Of a DNA stretch of 64,000 bases, positions 42,501 to 53,921 are shown in pieces. This DNA comes from Symbiodinium natans (taxonomy: Eukaryota > Sar > Dinophyceae > Suessiales > Symbiodiniaceae), in the NCBI GenBank assembly GCA_905221605.1, contig CAJNDS010002591.1, forward strand, positions 130,679 to 194,678. Reading direction: 5' to 3'. The notes under the pieces were generated by a model. It did not search any database and was not told the origin of the DNA. It saw nothing but the letters and a program-made list of their open reading frames with translations. The translations under genes were made by a program, and so were the position numbers. Numbering within the stretch: the stretch's first letter is position 1; each line of letters begins with the position of its first letter.

Positions 42501-45323
42501 GAGGAACCTTGGTGAAGTGCTTTTGCGCATAGGCACCTCAAGCATAACCGGAAAAACCCTATACCTTCAACTCTCCGAATAATGAACTAACCCGAGTGCC
42601 GGGGCTTAGCGGGAGGCTTCAGGGCTTTAGAGCTCAGATGCTTTCCGGCGCCCAGGGTCCAAGAACAGCCAAGTGGCGCGGACTTCGTGTTGGTCCACTT
42701 GCCTTTGGGCTTCGGCAGGTCTTGTTGAAGACTTGGCTTCGGGAGCTAGGGCTTCGGCCTTCTTTCCGGCCTTACGTGCTTGCGGCTTTTCGGCTACAAG
42801 GCTTCGGGGGGCCTGTGGGCTTCTCGGCGTGGATGAGCATCGGGACGAGGGCCGAGTGCCAGTCGTTGCACACGACCATGCAGTCGCCGCCGTACCTGAG
42901 CTGAGGGCTCGGGGGCCTTAGTTGGGGGTTCCCCCCTCTTGCCACTGAATCTCTAAACCATGACCTTTCCCCAAAAGCCCCAAAAGCACCCGAACCCGAC
43001 AGCTCCAAGCCCTTCCGGTCACCATTGGTCCCTAAACCCTAAACCCTAAACCCTAAACCCTACACCCCAAACCCTTCAACCCTAAACCATGATGATTCTT
43101 CCCGGAACTCCCCCTCGCCATGCTGGGCCCCGGTGCGCAGCACCGCCCAGGGGCAACTCCTGGATGGCCTTCAAAGCAGCCTCGGGCGGTTTTTGGGGGG
43201 GCTTTAGGGGGGGCTTGGGGATGCTTAGGGTTTAGGGTTGAGGGTTTAGGGTTTAGGGTTGAGGGTTTAGGGTTTAGGGTTTAGGGTTTTAGGGCTTGGG
43301 GGATGCTTAGGGCTTAGGGCTTGGGGGTGTATACGATGTGCTTAAACGCTTCAACACACTCACACGACAGCTTTGTGCCCGTTCCTCCAGAGGCGAGAGG
43401 CAGGCAGCAATGCATCACCCCAAGGTGCAGAGGATGTGTAGGGCTTTGGGATTTTCCTTCTTCGGGCAGCACTTGAGGGTTCATCTCAAGTTGAGAGTGT
43501 ACTGCTTAGGGTTGCGGCGATGTGGGGTTCTGGGTCAAGGCTTGTCGGGGCAGTGGAGAGGCCGCCTTGCAGAAGTAGGCGAAGCGAGCTTGGTTGTCCG
43601 CGAAGTCCTCCCGAAAGTTTCGAGTTTGGTAAAGGCGCTTCCGGTTTAGGGAGACAGGGAGCTGAGCAGTTTGAATTGGAGGGCGAGCCACAACTATGCA
43701 TCGCATGTTCTGTCCAACGTCAAAACCGAACGCGACTTGTCCTGCTAGTACCTACATGTGCCTTACCCATAACATTCCATGAGCCGCCCCTGATCTATGC
43801 TCACTGTGGTCATCATCTCTAGAACGCAAGCCTAACCACTTACTCCTGTCAGCGAGCCTATTCACAATCTCTACAGACCTGTCTGTATGCTCAGAAGCAA
43901 TCCCTAAACCCTAAACCCTAAACCCTAAACCCCCAACCCCTAAACCCCAAACCCCTCAACCCTAAACCCTAAAGAGTACCAGAGACATGCCCCGGGGTGC
44001 AGTTTCTTATAGGGCCACTGGACCAAATCGGTGCACCCCGAGCGAGCAAACGAATTGACAGCTTTGTGGTTCGCTCCACGCACCCCCGAGACTCTAAGCC
44101 CCGAACTGTGAGCTGCAAAACTACTGCTGCAAAAAATCACTGCAAAACCCTCATGTTGATTGCCCTAATCCCCAAACCCTAAACCCTAAACCCCAAACCC
44201 CAAACACTAAACCCTAAACTTAAACCCTTCGCATCGGTCATCCTTGCAGTTGGTCATGGACGGGTTTTCATCTATTTGAGATGTCGGCATCCACGGCTTA
44301 AACCATGGGTCGGACAGGCTGAGGAGACGGGGGGTGGCGTCCTGACCCCACTCAGGGCCGTACAACTTGGCACCGGTCTCTCCGTTGACGCGCTCCAAGA
44401 ACGTCGGGTGATCGACGAACACGTAGTCGACCTCGCCAACGGCTACAACCCATCGGCCCGCCCTCCCAACTCCATAATGTGGGAGGCATACTGTCATTGG
44501 GAACCTGAATGCGCCCCCCCGCCATAACTTTGACCTTGACTTTTGGGCGGGGTTGAACAATGAATAAAATAATCTTTTCGGTGGGAGTCCCCCGGGGCGT
44601 ACCTCTGACTATTGATAAATCAGCCAGACAAAGCCTTAAGCCCATCTGCGACCCGCCAAAGAGAATTTGCACACCGCAACGATGCAAAATGATGCAAAGC
44701 TCTAAGGAGCTATGGCTTTCGTGGTCATTTTGCTTGGTTCCTGGCCTTCTGCTTGTAGGTGTGGAAGAAGTGCACGGATTCGTTCTTGCCGCCCATGGGC
44801 ACCGAGCTCCAGTAGCCGGTGTCCCAAGCATCCTTGTACTGGTCATAGCCTGCATGGGAGAAGCGCCGAGGCTGCCGAAGAGCTTCAACCCTGAAGAAAC
44901 CCCCCGAATTTTTACCCCAAATCAAGAAATCCTAAACCCTAAACCCTAAACCCCCATAAAAACGAAGAGCCAAGTCGTGCCAAGCCACGGGGAGAGACGA
45001 CCATGCAGCGGTGGCCAAGGGCCGCCAGCGCAATCGGCAGGCCATCCATGGCCTCTCCCAGGCCTGACGGAGGGTTCTTGCCGGATGGAAGCTGCCAGTG
45101 CTAAAGCAAGGGAGATGGGGAAGTCTCATGAATGCTCCTCATAAAGAACAAGGCGAACCTCCTCAATCTCGCGCAAAGTCTAGGATGTAGGGCCATTTGG
45201 AGTTCAGGGAACCTGTGGAAAAACCCTGCGATGCCCTTAAACACTTACAGGCGTGCATCCAAAAAATGCTGCATGCCTCCAGTCTTCGAGAAGGGAGCCA
45301 CTTCACTGGTAACGAAGACGATC
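36535..45323 (-). CDS. Starch/glycogen synthase (GT5), tandem copy 1, catalytic region
   Basis: Twenty-seven minus-strand exons: 45323-45277, 45063-44989, 44849-44746, 44431-44342, 43607-43566, 43180-43137, 42895-42813, 42702-42678, 42507-42458, 42349-42261, 42123-42076, 41924-41871, 41737-41707, 41630-41545, 41409-41374, 40827-40763, 40571-40514, 40043-39988, 39648-39602, 39505-39442, 38981-38951, 38720-38658, 38461-38402, 38118-38050, 37881-37813, 37071-37045, 36585-36535. They join in one frame of about 521 codons. Motifs: [15 protein letters not shown] plus GLGE (nucleotide-sugar-binding K-x-G-G), [60 protein letters not shown], then [13 protein letters not shown] with the catalytic Glu and [11 protein letters not shown]. 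The enzyme adds glucose to alpha-1,4-glucan; in dinoflagellates storage starch is made outside the plastid. Donors are 21 GC, 3 GA and 3 GT. The end of exon 41630-41545 is the least certain junction. A 5' extension and the downstream exons are listed separately. Confidence 0.93.
37083..37142. repeat. ITS, TTTAGGG, right of exon 37071-37045
   Basis: Copy 2 has instead a short CCCTAAA array at 53203-53238. Confidence 0.92.
37655..37810. repeat. (GA)n with GAGT variants, synthase copy 1 intron
   Basis: GAGA and GAGTGAGT tracts a few bases from the donor of exon 37881-37813; the equivalent in copy 2 is at 53816-54045. Confidence 0.95.
38137..38226. repeat. ITS, TTTAGGG, 12 units, copy-1 only
   Basis: Right arm of exon 38118-38050. 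At the same place copy 2 has an alternating purine-pyrimidine tract (54550-54610). Confidence 0.95.
43032..43088. repeat. ITS, CCCTAAA, copy-1 only
   Basis: Left arm of exon 43180-43137; absent from copy 2 (about 60010-60020). Confidence 0.93.
43211..43312. repeat. ITS with 20-bp flanking duplication, copy-1 only
   Basis: TTTAGGG/TTGAGGG units 43226-43290 lie between GGGCTTGGGGATGCTTAGGG (43211-43230) and the same sequence with one extra G (43292-43312). Copy 2 has a single GGGGGATGC site here and no array. Confidence 0.9.
43900..44230. repeat. ITS, CCCTAAA, 43900-43972 and 44172-44230
   Basis: Both lie in the intron between exons 44431-44342 and 43607-43566; copy 2 lacks them at 60.5-60.75 kb. 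Confidence 0.92.
44931..44955. repeat. Short ITS shared by both copies
   Basis: Three units; the copy 2 counterpart at 61433-61457 is nearly identical, so this one predates the duplication. Confidence 0.93.
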
Positions 45324-45415
45324 CTGACCGGGGGGGTGCACATGACAGCCTTCAGCAGTTCACCGATTAGTCAGGTGCCTTCCCTGAGCATGTGATCAGC
45401 CAATTGTATGCTTGC

Positions 45416-48400
45416 CAGGACACTGGTACTTCTTGCTGATGGTGGTGACCAACTTGCCACCAACCGTGGACACAGCACCACGCCCCTGACTGAGCGGAAG
45501 CTGACAACCGAAAGACCGCTGCATGGCATGCATCCCTTGCCTCGGCCATCGCCCGTCCCACAGCGACTGCAGGTGGTCCGACCTGCGTCGTATAGACGAA
45601 GTGTTGTGTGCGTGTGCGCGTGTCATGTAGACTTTCATGCATCCATGGCCAAGCCTTGGGTACGTCCTGCGCAGCGCTGGTGGGCAATGCCGCGGAGGCC
45701 GCCTCAACATGCAAAGCGTGCCCAGCGGGACGAACACTGCATATACCACCTGTGACTTACATGGATGGCCACTGCAAGTCCACTTTGGTTTGGCAAGTCG
45801 TTTCGGGTTGCTGCTGCTCGCCCTTGAACTTTCTGCGAAGCGTGCAGCAGCTTGGAAGAAGCTACCGCACGGCCCCGAAATGCAGCAAAACAGCGTGTAA
45901 AACGGAGGCGCACTTCAGAAGTTGGGGGCTTCGGGAAACGTGGGAAAACTCAAATGCCACTGCGTTTTCGCCGCGACTGTCGAAAAGCGCATAGAACTTT
46001 GAGGCCATCTTCTGCATGATTCGGTTTTAAACCGTTTTCGGGGCAAACCATATTTGGTACATCGCAAATACTGGACAGTCATCCGCACCATGCACGGTTG
46101 CGCTTGCGTCCCCACAGAAGCTGGTCTTGAACCGCTCTGAGTTCTGTCGCACTGGATCACACTCACACGTCGTGCCGGCCACTGCCAGCTGGCGATGCAG
46201 CAGCCCAATGCACGAGGCATGGTATGTTCAGCGAAGATCGAGCCCGGTTGTCTAGCGCACACGGCAGCTGTTATTTGGGTTTCTTCGGTTGTTGCAGATA
46301 GGGGAGACTTGCAGCTTGGACGACACAGCGGCAACGCACGCAGAGAAAAACTTCAAGTTTGGCAGGGCTGGTTGGCATCAAAGCCCCGCGTCCTGCTTCC
46401 GATCGCAGCGACGCAGAGCGCGGTCGCGCGGTCGCAAGCCACGCTAGATCGAAATGCGTGTGCTTGGTAGCATTTACTAAGATTTTGCAGCTGCAAAGGC
46501 CCGAAACCCTGCCCAGCCTTGGCATAGCCCCTGGCCGGGCCAACCGTGCTGGTTGCATAGGCGTTGGTGCCAATCTCGCCAGCTGCCACCGGCTTGCCAC
46601 TCACGATGTTCAGCACCTGGCTGTGGGTTCTCTATGCTTTTTCTGGGGTTCTGGGATCAGTTTAGGACTTCAGGGGCTCCAAGGCTGTGGGAATCGGAGG
46701 GTCGAGGGAGCTATGAGTCTACGGGCTTCGAATGGCTTCTGGAACCTGTGCTGCGGCCCCAGTCACGCTGTTGGGAGCGGACTGGGTCGAGGCCACACCG
46801 CCGGCGTACTTCGAGGTGCTCGGCACAGCCATGGCCGGCTTGGCCTTGGCCTGCAGGAAAAGGAGGGGGAGGAGGAGGAGGGCAGGACGTATTTTCACAG
46901 GTTTCGGCGGTTTTGGCGTGCAGGGCTTCGAACTTAAGCAGCGCCCACCATTTACGGTTCAGGGCTTGGCTTGGAGGTGAACCCTGAAACCCTCGCAATA
47001 AATTCGAAGACAAGACACAACCCTAGAGGCGCACACGAAGCCCCGAACCCTAGACCGCATGAACCCGGAACCCCAAACCCTGAGCTCTACTACACCATCC
47101 TACACCCCAAAATCGAAACTCCCAAGCACACAGGCTGAGCCCAGCAGCTTCCTTCCCGCGCCTTGGGTGCCTCGGCCTTCGCCCCCATTCCTGCGCTGAA
47201 ACTCTTCGGTTGAGGTTGCTAAGGGGAAGTTTCAGACGTAGGGGCCTTGAAAGGACGAAAAACAAGGGGAGTTTGGGGGGGGGGGGGCCGATGGGCAAAC
47301 CTGGAGCTTACAATGATGGGTTTGCATTGAATTCGCATGGCTTTTTTTCATGGCATGGCGTTCCTTAATTGCATGCGGCCGATCGCAAAAACTGTGCTTG
47401 TCATTGTGATGGGCATTGAAAGAATGAAAAACAAGCAGGGCAAGTTGGGGGGGCAGCCAAATCGTGATGGCGCGATGTTCCTTCAGGCAAGCTTGCATGG
47501 CGGACATTCAGAACACTACACCAAAATCTATCTTTATGCAGTATTTCCTATTGTTGCTTGCTTGTCTTTTTGCCTATTTCCAGGAAAAGGGACTCGGACC
47601 GGAGGACCACAAGACCGGGAGACCAGAGGACGAGGGACAGAGGAACGGGGGACCAGGGACCGCAGGACCAGGAAGGGACCGCCACACCTCGGAACAAAAA
47701 ATGACCCGCCACACCTAGGAAAGAAAATACGGGTCCCGCCACACCTGGGAGGAAAAAAACAAAGGAACACCACTGGACCCAGCAGTCCCGCCACAACTAG
47801 GGAAAGAAAGGCCGGCCACACCCAGGAACACAAAAAAGACCCCTGCCCCACCGAGGAGAACAAAAAGGCAAAAACGCCAGACACCCGACGCCACATCCTC
47901 AACCATCAATGCTACTACACCCACAAGCCCCAGCTGAGTTCCCCGTCCTCGTGCCAGGGCTGAGCCCGTGGCCGTGAGGCGCTCGGCAGCAGTCGCCGGC
48001 TTCTTGCCCTCCTGGCAAAAGGAAGGGGAAGCCCCGAAGCAAGCATTGAACATGTGGGTTAAAGTTCTTGATTCTCAGGTGCAGCGTCCAAAACTAAAAC
48101 GCCCCCAACCCAGCGCCCCAAAACTCTTACACCCAAAACTGAAGAGCAATCCCAAGCCCCACACTCGAACACCTAAGCCTCAACCCCTAAAACTCTCAAC
48201 CTCTCACCCTAAGCCCTAAACCGGCCCTACACCCTAAACCCTAAACCCTAAACCCTAAACAACCCCAAGCAACCCGAAGCACCCCCAAAGCCCCAAAGAG
48301 CCTCCATGACGGCGGCGGCCGAGATGGGGGACACGGCAGCCTTGGCCTTGGCCGGAGCGCTGACCTCGGGAGCTGGCTCTTTCTCGGGGCTTGGGAGCCT

Positions 48401-49259
48401 CAAGGGAGGTTTAGGGTTGAGGGTTTAGGGTTTAGGGTTTAGGGTTTAGGGTTTAGGGTTTAGGGTTTAGGGTTTAGGGTTTAGGGTTTAGGGTTTAGGG
48501 TTTAGGGTTTAGGGTTTAGGGTACTTGGGGGCCCCAACCCGAGAAGGCAACCGGAAAAACTCTTGAAGTTGAGTCATCGCAAACCCACAAGCGCTCGCCA
48601 GGTGGCGCCCGCAGAGGCCGGGCTGGTGGTTGTCGGGCCGCTGCCGGCCGCCTCTCGTGGACTTGGGTTTTTTTGGGAGGGCCCTGAAGGTTTAGGGGGA
48701 GCTTTGTCTTGGAGGGCTTAGTTAGGGCTCAGGATTCAGGGCTCAAGGGTGCTCCTCTGCTTAGCTGACAAGGGCTTTGCAAAGTGGGGTGCTCCCAAGG
48801 GCAGCTTGGGATTCGGGTAAGTTCGAAGCCCCTTCAAACCGTTTGAAGCTCCTTATGAACCAAACCCTCAACCGCCTCTTCAAAGAAGTGACCCAGCAAA
48901 GCCCCCGGTCGACTTGGCTCAAGCCTTGGGAGCTGCTCCTCCACCGGCCACCAGCATTGCCGCCTTGGACTTCGCCACCTCGCGAGGGATCGGAGATGTT
49001 GGGGGGTTTTCCGCCGAAGGCCTTGAGCCTTAGGGCTTGCAGGTTGGAATGTGTGTTGGCTTTGAGATTCTTCAGGGCTTTGGCTTAGCTTGATATGTTT
49101 TTTTTGGGTCGAGGAGTTTAGGACTGACGGTTGCCCGGGTTTAGGGCGGGCACAGGGGCTTCGGGCGCCCACATCACTCACCACCCCGAGAGCTGCGGCC
49201 TGGGGGGCAGCGGTTGCAGAGGCCGCGGTTGGGGCGGCGCCAGCGGCCTTGACCTTCTC
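45416..49259 (-). CDS. 5' extension exons of synthase copy 1 (Ala/Lys/Pro-rich)
   Basis: Likely exons: 49259-49200, 48978-48925, 48651-48599, 48364-48302, 48011-47955, 47190-47152, 46850-46746, 46616-46508, about 45702-45667, about 45575-45545 and 45485-45416. Translations are rich in Ala, Lys, Ser and Pro, for example VSAPAKAKAAVSP, MGAKAEAPKARE, AKAKPAMAVPSTSKYAGG and VLNIVSGKPVAAGEIG. Most are bounded by AG|G acceptors and GC donors and recur in copy 2 with the same length, which is the main evidence that they are coding. They would form a flexible N-terminal region or transit segment ahead of the GT5 domain. The phases of the three exons nearest the catalytic region could not be reconciled, so one more small exon or a different boundary is likely. 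No start codon was identified; the two exons above 48.9 kb have no partner in the window because copy 2 is cut off. Confidence 0.6.
45729..46474. other. 0.74-kb segment present only in synthase copy 1
   Basis: In copy 2 the sequence passes directly from GTGCCCAGCG to GATTACGCAGCTGCA (about 62250-62270). The insert has no telomere-like arrays and no clear terminal repeats. Confidence 0.7.
47225..47935. repeat. Minisatellite-bearing insert of synthase copy 1
   Basis: 47580-47680 is built of GGACC(A/G)-GGA units and 47680-47830 of an approximately 36-bp unit containing CCGCCACACCT and a poly-A stretch. Copy 2 has a different, shorter sequence. The plus-strand frame 47337-47963 is repeat-derived. 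Confidence 0.75.
48228..48262. repeat. ITS, CCCTAAA, shared with copy 2 (63549-63597)
   Basis: Left arm of exon 48364-48302. Confidence 0.92.
48412..48522. repeat. ITS, TTTAGGG, 16 units, copy-1 only
   Basis: Right arm of exon 48364-48302. Copy 2 has a T-rich stretch with repeated GTAGCTTTTTTT at 63680-63760 instead. Confidence 0.95.
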
Positions 49260-49321
49260 CTGGAAGGGTCGCGCATGTCGATGTCGGGGCTCTAGGATTC
49301 AGCGACTGAGGCTCAGGGGGG

Positions 49322-49532
49322 AGGGTTTAGGGTTTAGGGTTTAGGGTTTAGGGTTTAGGGTTTAGGGTTTAGGGTTTAGGGTTTAGGGTTTATGGTTTCG
49401 GGTTTAGGGTTTAGGGTTTAGGGTTTAGGGTTTAGGGTTTAGGGTTTAGGGTTTAGGGTTTAGGGTTTAGGGTTTAGGGTTTAGGGTTTAGGGTTTAGGG
49501 TTTAGGGTTTAGGGTTTAGGGTGCACTTCGGG
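49322..49532. repeat. ITS, TTTAGGG, about 30 units
   Basis: Right of exon 49259-49200; one TTTATGG and one TTTCGGG variant. Confidence 0.97.
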
Positions 49533-50862
49533 GCTTCACTTCCCCTCATCTTCGGGGGGGCGAAGCATGGCGAAGCGCAAGTGTGCGACTACTTCGGCTC
49601 CTCGCGGTTGGGGGCCTCCTCTCGGGCCTTGGCGGTCTGGGCGACGTCGCCAGCCTTCAGGGCCCCCTTTTCCGAAGGGAATTCTGTCTCTGGAGGCTGG
49701 ACCGCTCGGCCAAAACCGACATGATCATCAAATCCACACTAAAGCCCAGAAAGAGCAGAAGAAAGTTTCGCGCCTTCGCAACGGGCACGACAGTGGGGGC
49801 CTGGGCGGGAGGAGTTGCCTTCGGTGCGGACATCCTCGGCGGCAGTTGGGATTCAGGGAAAACCTGGATTCAGGGAGGGGTGGGGTTCAGGGATGTTAAG
49901 GGGGCTTGGTCCTTCGGTTCGGGGAGGGTACGATTGGCAGGGATTCTGCAAGCTAGGGGTTCCAGGCCCTAAACCCTAAACCCTAAACCCTGAACCCTGA
50001 ACCCTTCGGGCATTGCCCCAAAATTGACAGTTGGTGGTGCGGCGAGGTCGGATGGCTGTTATGGACCCCTAAGGGGTTCACTGAACTAGCCAAGTCATTC
50101 TGTGCGGTGAGCCCGTGAAGAGCGGAAGGGGTCAAAGGGTTTAGGGTTTAGGGTTTAGGGTTTAGGGTTTTGGGTTTAGGGTTTTCATCATTGAATCCGT
50201 GCACCAGATACTCACCAGATAGAGATTGTGCCTCGGGCCTCTGTTCACTTCATCTGTTCCGGTAATAACCCCTAAAAGACTCTGGAAAACTTGCAACATG
50301 CGAGTCACAGTCCCCGGCGGAGCCGAACATCGGTAGGATGTATTCAGGGGGAAATGATAGCTGAGCGTGCAAACCTTCGATGGGACTTTCTGGTTCTAGT
50401 TTGTAATATTGTTATCATAACTCAGAGGGCTCGCCTGGTTTAGGGAGCATACCTTCTTGAAGAACCCTAAACCCTAGACCCTAAGCCCTAAACCCTAAAC
50501 CCTAAACCCTAAACCCTAAACCCTAAACCCTAAACCCTAAACCCTAAACCCTAAACCCTAAACCCTAACAACACAGCAATCGGTCCTGAACCCTCGTTCT
50601 CAGGAGCTGGCGTGGCGGTGCAAGCAAAGAAGCTTGGAAAATGATGCCGAGGTGGGAAAATGACTAAAATGACTGCGGCGAGCTGCCTTCAGGATGCAGG
50701 TTTAGGGCTTAGGGTTTTCACAAGGGATTAGGGCTTAGGGTTTAAGATTTCGGGTTAAGGGGTAGCACGGGACTCGAGCGTCAGCACGACAAAGCCCAAG
50801 CTAGGGCGTTGCAACGCTCCCGAGTTCCGGAAGGAGAGGCCAAAAAAAACTGGTCCTTCCAC
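49533..50862. other. Spacer between the synthase copies
   Basis: The island 49560-49960 has long open frames on both strands; a minus-strand Ala-rich exon is possible but unconfirmed. Arrays: 49967-50005 (C), 50136-50185 (T), 50463-50568 (C, 15 units), 50697-50760 (T, degenerate). It should contain the 5' end of copy 1 and the end of copy 2, but neither was pinned down. Confidence 0.5.
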
Positions 50863-51286
50863 TTAAGGGCTTAGACTGCAGCTTGTCACTCAGGGTTGTT
50901 GTTTGGCCACCAGGCTGGGTGTACCCATTGTCTCAATGCAGGCTGAAGTCGTTTGGTGCTTGAAGGTGTTTCTCTCACACAAGTGTGTACAGCTTCACGT
51001 CTAGGCGCGTTTGAATCCCAAGATGGCATGCCCAAAACTCTTCTTCACCTTTGGCTGCGGACTCGCGTTGAACCTTACTCTGGAGGAGTCGGCCCTCTTG
51101 TGTTGTGAGGTCATGGGTTTCCTGCAGAGATGGTTGAAAAGGCCATGAGTTTCCACTGTTTCCACTGCAGCTCGAACTGCCACTTCCTCTTTGTGCAGAT
51201 CTCCCGGGTTTCCCGGAAGTCAGAGATGCCTGTCGTGGCCCCCAAACGCACCGGGCGCACGGAGCGCAGCACCCTCTGTGACCAGG

Positions 51287-51365
51287 GTTTGGGGTTTAGG
51301 GTTTAGGGTTTAGGGTTTAGGGTTTAGGGGTTTCGGGGTTTAGATGGTTCAGGGTTTAGGGCTTT
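51287..51365. repeat. ITS, TTTAGGG, shared with copy 1
   Basis: Counterpart of 35512-35577. Confidence 0.92.
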
Positions 51366-51409
51366 GGGTGTGAGCTTGCAACGGCCCCTGGTCCATGACT
51401 GCGCCTCGC

Positions 51410-51504
51410 CAGCAGAGGCTCATCCTCTGCTGCGAGCACGATGCGGTGCAACGCACGCGGGGGAGATTCGGAGCTCATCCAACTGTCTCACAGCTGGCGT
51501 GAGC
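51410..51504 (-). other. Two conserved hairpins downstream of synthase copy 2
   Basis: Hairpin 1: 9-bp stem 51410-51418 / 51424-51432. Hairpin 2: stem 51473-51486 / 51490-51504. One T:A pair of copy 1 is C:G here, and one pair becomes a wobble only if the RNA is minus-strand. Confidence 0.6.
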
Positions 51505-52137
51505 CGCAGAAAACTGACGAAACCAGGGGCAGCCAAACACAGTTGTTCAGCAAGCCCTCCATTAAACGAGCGCCGGCGACGGCATAGAGGGCTTGGCTAT
51601 GTACTCGCACACGGTGTCCCTAAACCCGAGGACTTCCACTAGAGGCTCTCCCTCCACCAGCGCCGGTTGCAAACCCAGGTGGCTCGCACCGAAACGAAAA
51701 TCGGGAAAACTGGATGTGGAAAACACAACTAAGATAACGATGCTGTGAGTCAGTGAGACCTGCACGCCCTCGGTGCCAATCTCCACAGCGAAAAGGGCTC
51801 AGCGTTGAGGCCTCGGGGCGTATAATCACGTGACAGTTTTTAGGCTTTCCAGGGCGTGTGCTTTAGGTTTCCAGGTTCCGTTCGCAGGCCATGATACAGC
51901 GTGCAGCGTTCAGCATTCCGCTCCTGAGGACGTGTAAACGAAAATGGCCGCTACCTACACCCTGACGAAGACGCACCCAGCTTCCCAAAACAAAAGAGAC
52001 TCGTTCCAATCGCTCAAGACCTTACCAGTGCATTTCACAAAGCGACACGCCCCCCGAACTCTCCACACCGACCTCGGAACCCTGACTGCTTCGGAAGTCG
52101 GAAGCCACTACATCGCCCCCCTGCAACCCTGAGCCTA

Positions 52138-52285
52138 AACACCCACCCGCTGCAAAGCCCTTCTGCAAAGGCCTTCTGGGGTTTAGGGTTTAGGGTTTAG
52201 GGTTTCGGGTTGAGGGTTTAGGGTTTAGGGTTTAGGGTTTAGGGTTTAGGGTTTAGGAACACCTACCCGCTGCAAAGCCCTTCTG
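52138..52285. repeat. ITS with 28-bp flanking duplication, copy-2 only
   Basis: TTTAGGG array 52182-52256. The 28 bp at 52138-52165 recur at 52258-52285 with one mismatch, and part of it (CAAAGGCCTTCTGGGG) appears a third time next to the array. Copy 1 has a single site near 36190-36230 and no array. Confidence 0.92.
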
Positions 52286-52424
52286 GGGCAGCGTACGAGC
52301 CATCGCGGCTTTAGCACACCTGGCTGGGTGCAGGGCTTGGGTTTGCGGCCTACAGTTCAGGCCTTGGCGTCAAGCAAACCTTCAAGGGCCTCGCGTGTGG
52401 CTTGGGGATCCCTAAACCGCGAAC

Positions 52425-52688
52425 CAACCCTAAACCCTAAACCCCAAACCCTAAACCCTAAACCCTAAACCCAATGTTTGAGGGCATGTTTTGGGAAGTT
52501 GTTGTGTGCCTCGAGGGCCTTTCGGGCTCAGGCGCCTTCATGGCATTAAGCTGTAGAGACTTCAGAGGCCTCTCGAAGGCTCGGGTTTCGAAGGCTCTAC
52601 AAATTCGAAAAAGCAAAAAATAATGAGAAAAAAAAAAAACTAAACCCTAAACCCTAAACCCTAAACCCTAAACCCTAAACCCTAAACC
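52425..52688. repeat. ITS, CCCTAAA, 52425-52471 and 52636-52688, copy-2 only
   Basis: Absent from the equivalent 36.3-36.45 kb. The second follows an A-run. Confidence 0.92.
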
Positions 52689-52812
52689 GTTCACGGTCTA
52701 GGGCTTGGGATATGGAAGCTTCCGCTTGGGGTCGATACCCACTTTTTTTATTGAAAACCTCAATGTCCCTGGACGCTAAAGCCTAGAAGCAGAATGCTGA
52801 AAGCACCAACGC

Positions 52813-53873
52813 CTGCTTGTCCATCTCCAAAGTGACGGTCGCAAGGCCTCCCTTCAGCGTGTCCTCCGAGAGCAAACACGGTTCGCGGGGGGTAGACAAA
52901 GAAAGCTTGAAGACTTCAGCCTACCAGCCTTCCTGCTCACTTCAGGAGCCTTTGCCGGTACCCGCCGCCGTGGACCGAAGTTCGAAAACTTTAAAGTGGA
53001 AAGCTTGAACTTTATGATTTCCGACCCCTACGAGTCCTTAAACCTTCTCCGACTTCAAGACATGAATCTTCAAGCACACCTAGATCTGCCCATGTTACAC
53101 AAAGCCGAGGCCATGGGTGTCCTTGACGCCCAGCTCCTCGAAGACGGCCTTTACCAAGGTTTCGGGTTAAGGGTTCAAGTGTTGGCTAAGGCATGGATAT
53201 CCCTAAACCCTAAACCCTAAACCCTAAACCCTAAACCCAGCCTTTCTAATACTTCGGATTCCGTCCATGACCCGAGCAATCAGGGCAGGTCCAGAGGCAT
53301 CTCCGCGTCGCATGCCGAATCACTGCCGAATCGACAAGGCGATGTGTTCAAGAGGGGGGCGGGGGGAGGGGGGGAGGGGGGCATCGCTTGAAAGGTCGAG
53401 CCCTAAAAAACCGTTATGGCATGAAACTGAAGTGCACGCAAAAATGTAAAGTCTATTCTTGAAACCAAGTGCACACAAATACTAGAAAATACCAGTGGTA
53501 AAGCTTCCTGTGATTTCATATCTCATTTCATGTATGATAACGTCCACAACTATACCAAATCCCGACGTTTTGCAACATTCCACGAAAACGGAACCCCAAA
53601 CCCCGTACTCTAAACCCACGGTACAACGCATATTCATGCGGCAGTCTGACCAAAAGCACGACAGAAAGAGCGAGACAACAAACGCTCGAGCACGCTCCAA
53701 AGCTAAGCGGCCCAGCTACGTCCTGTAAGAAACTCTGCCCCGGAGCAAGCAAGTGCCCACACCACCTAGTTGCGTGGATCAGAGCCGTGGCGCCCAACAA
53801 GAACTAGAGAGCGAGACAGAGTGAGAGTTACTGAGAAAACGGAAGGAATTGAGGGAGAGAGAAAAAAGGATAA

Positions 53874-53921
<48 letters not shown>

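Larger units (their letters stand above)
51000..52320 (-). other. Conserved block downstream of synthase copy 2, possible last exons or 3' UTR
   Basis: Counterpart of 35.2-36.25 kb. The MARTLPQKGF segment (about 52300-52285) is interrupted downstream by a TTTAGGG array that duplicated its flank. The ISDFRE segment lies at about 51210-51265, and the hairpins at 51410-51504. Function and the true gene end are unresolved. Confidence 0.4.

Noticed and set aside
47337-47963. 208-codon plus-strand frame
   Set aside because: It translates a minisatellite found only in copy 1 and is absent from copy 2.
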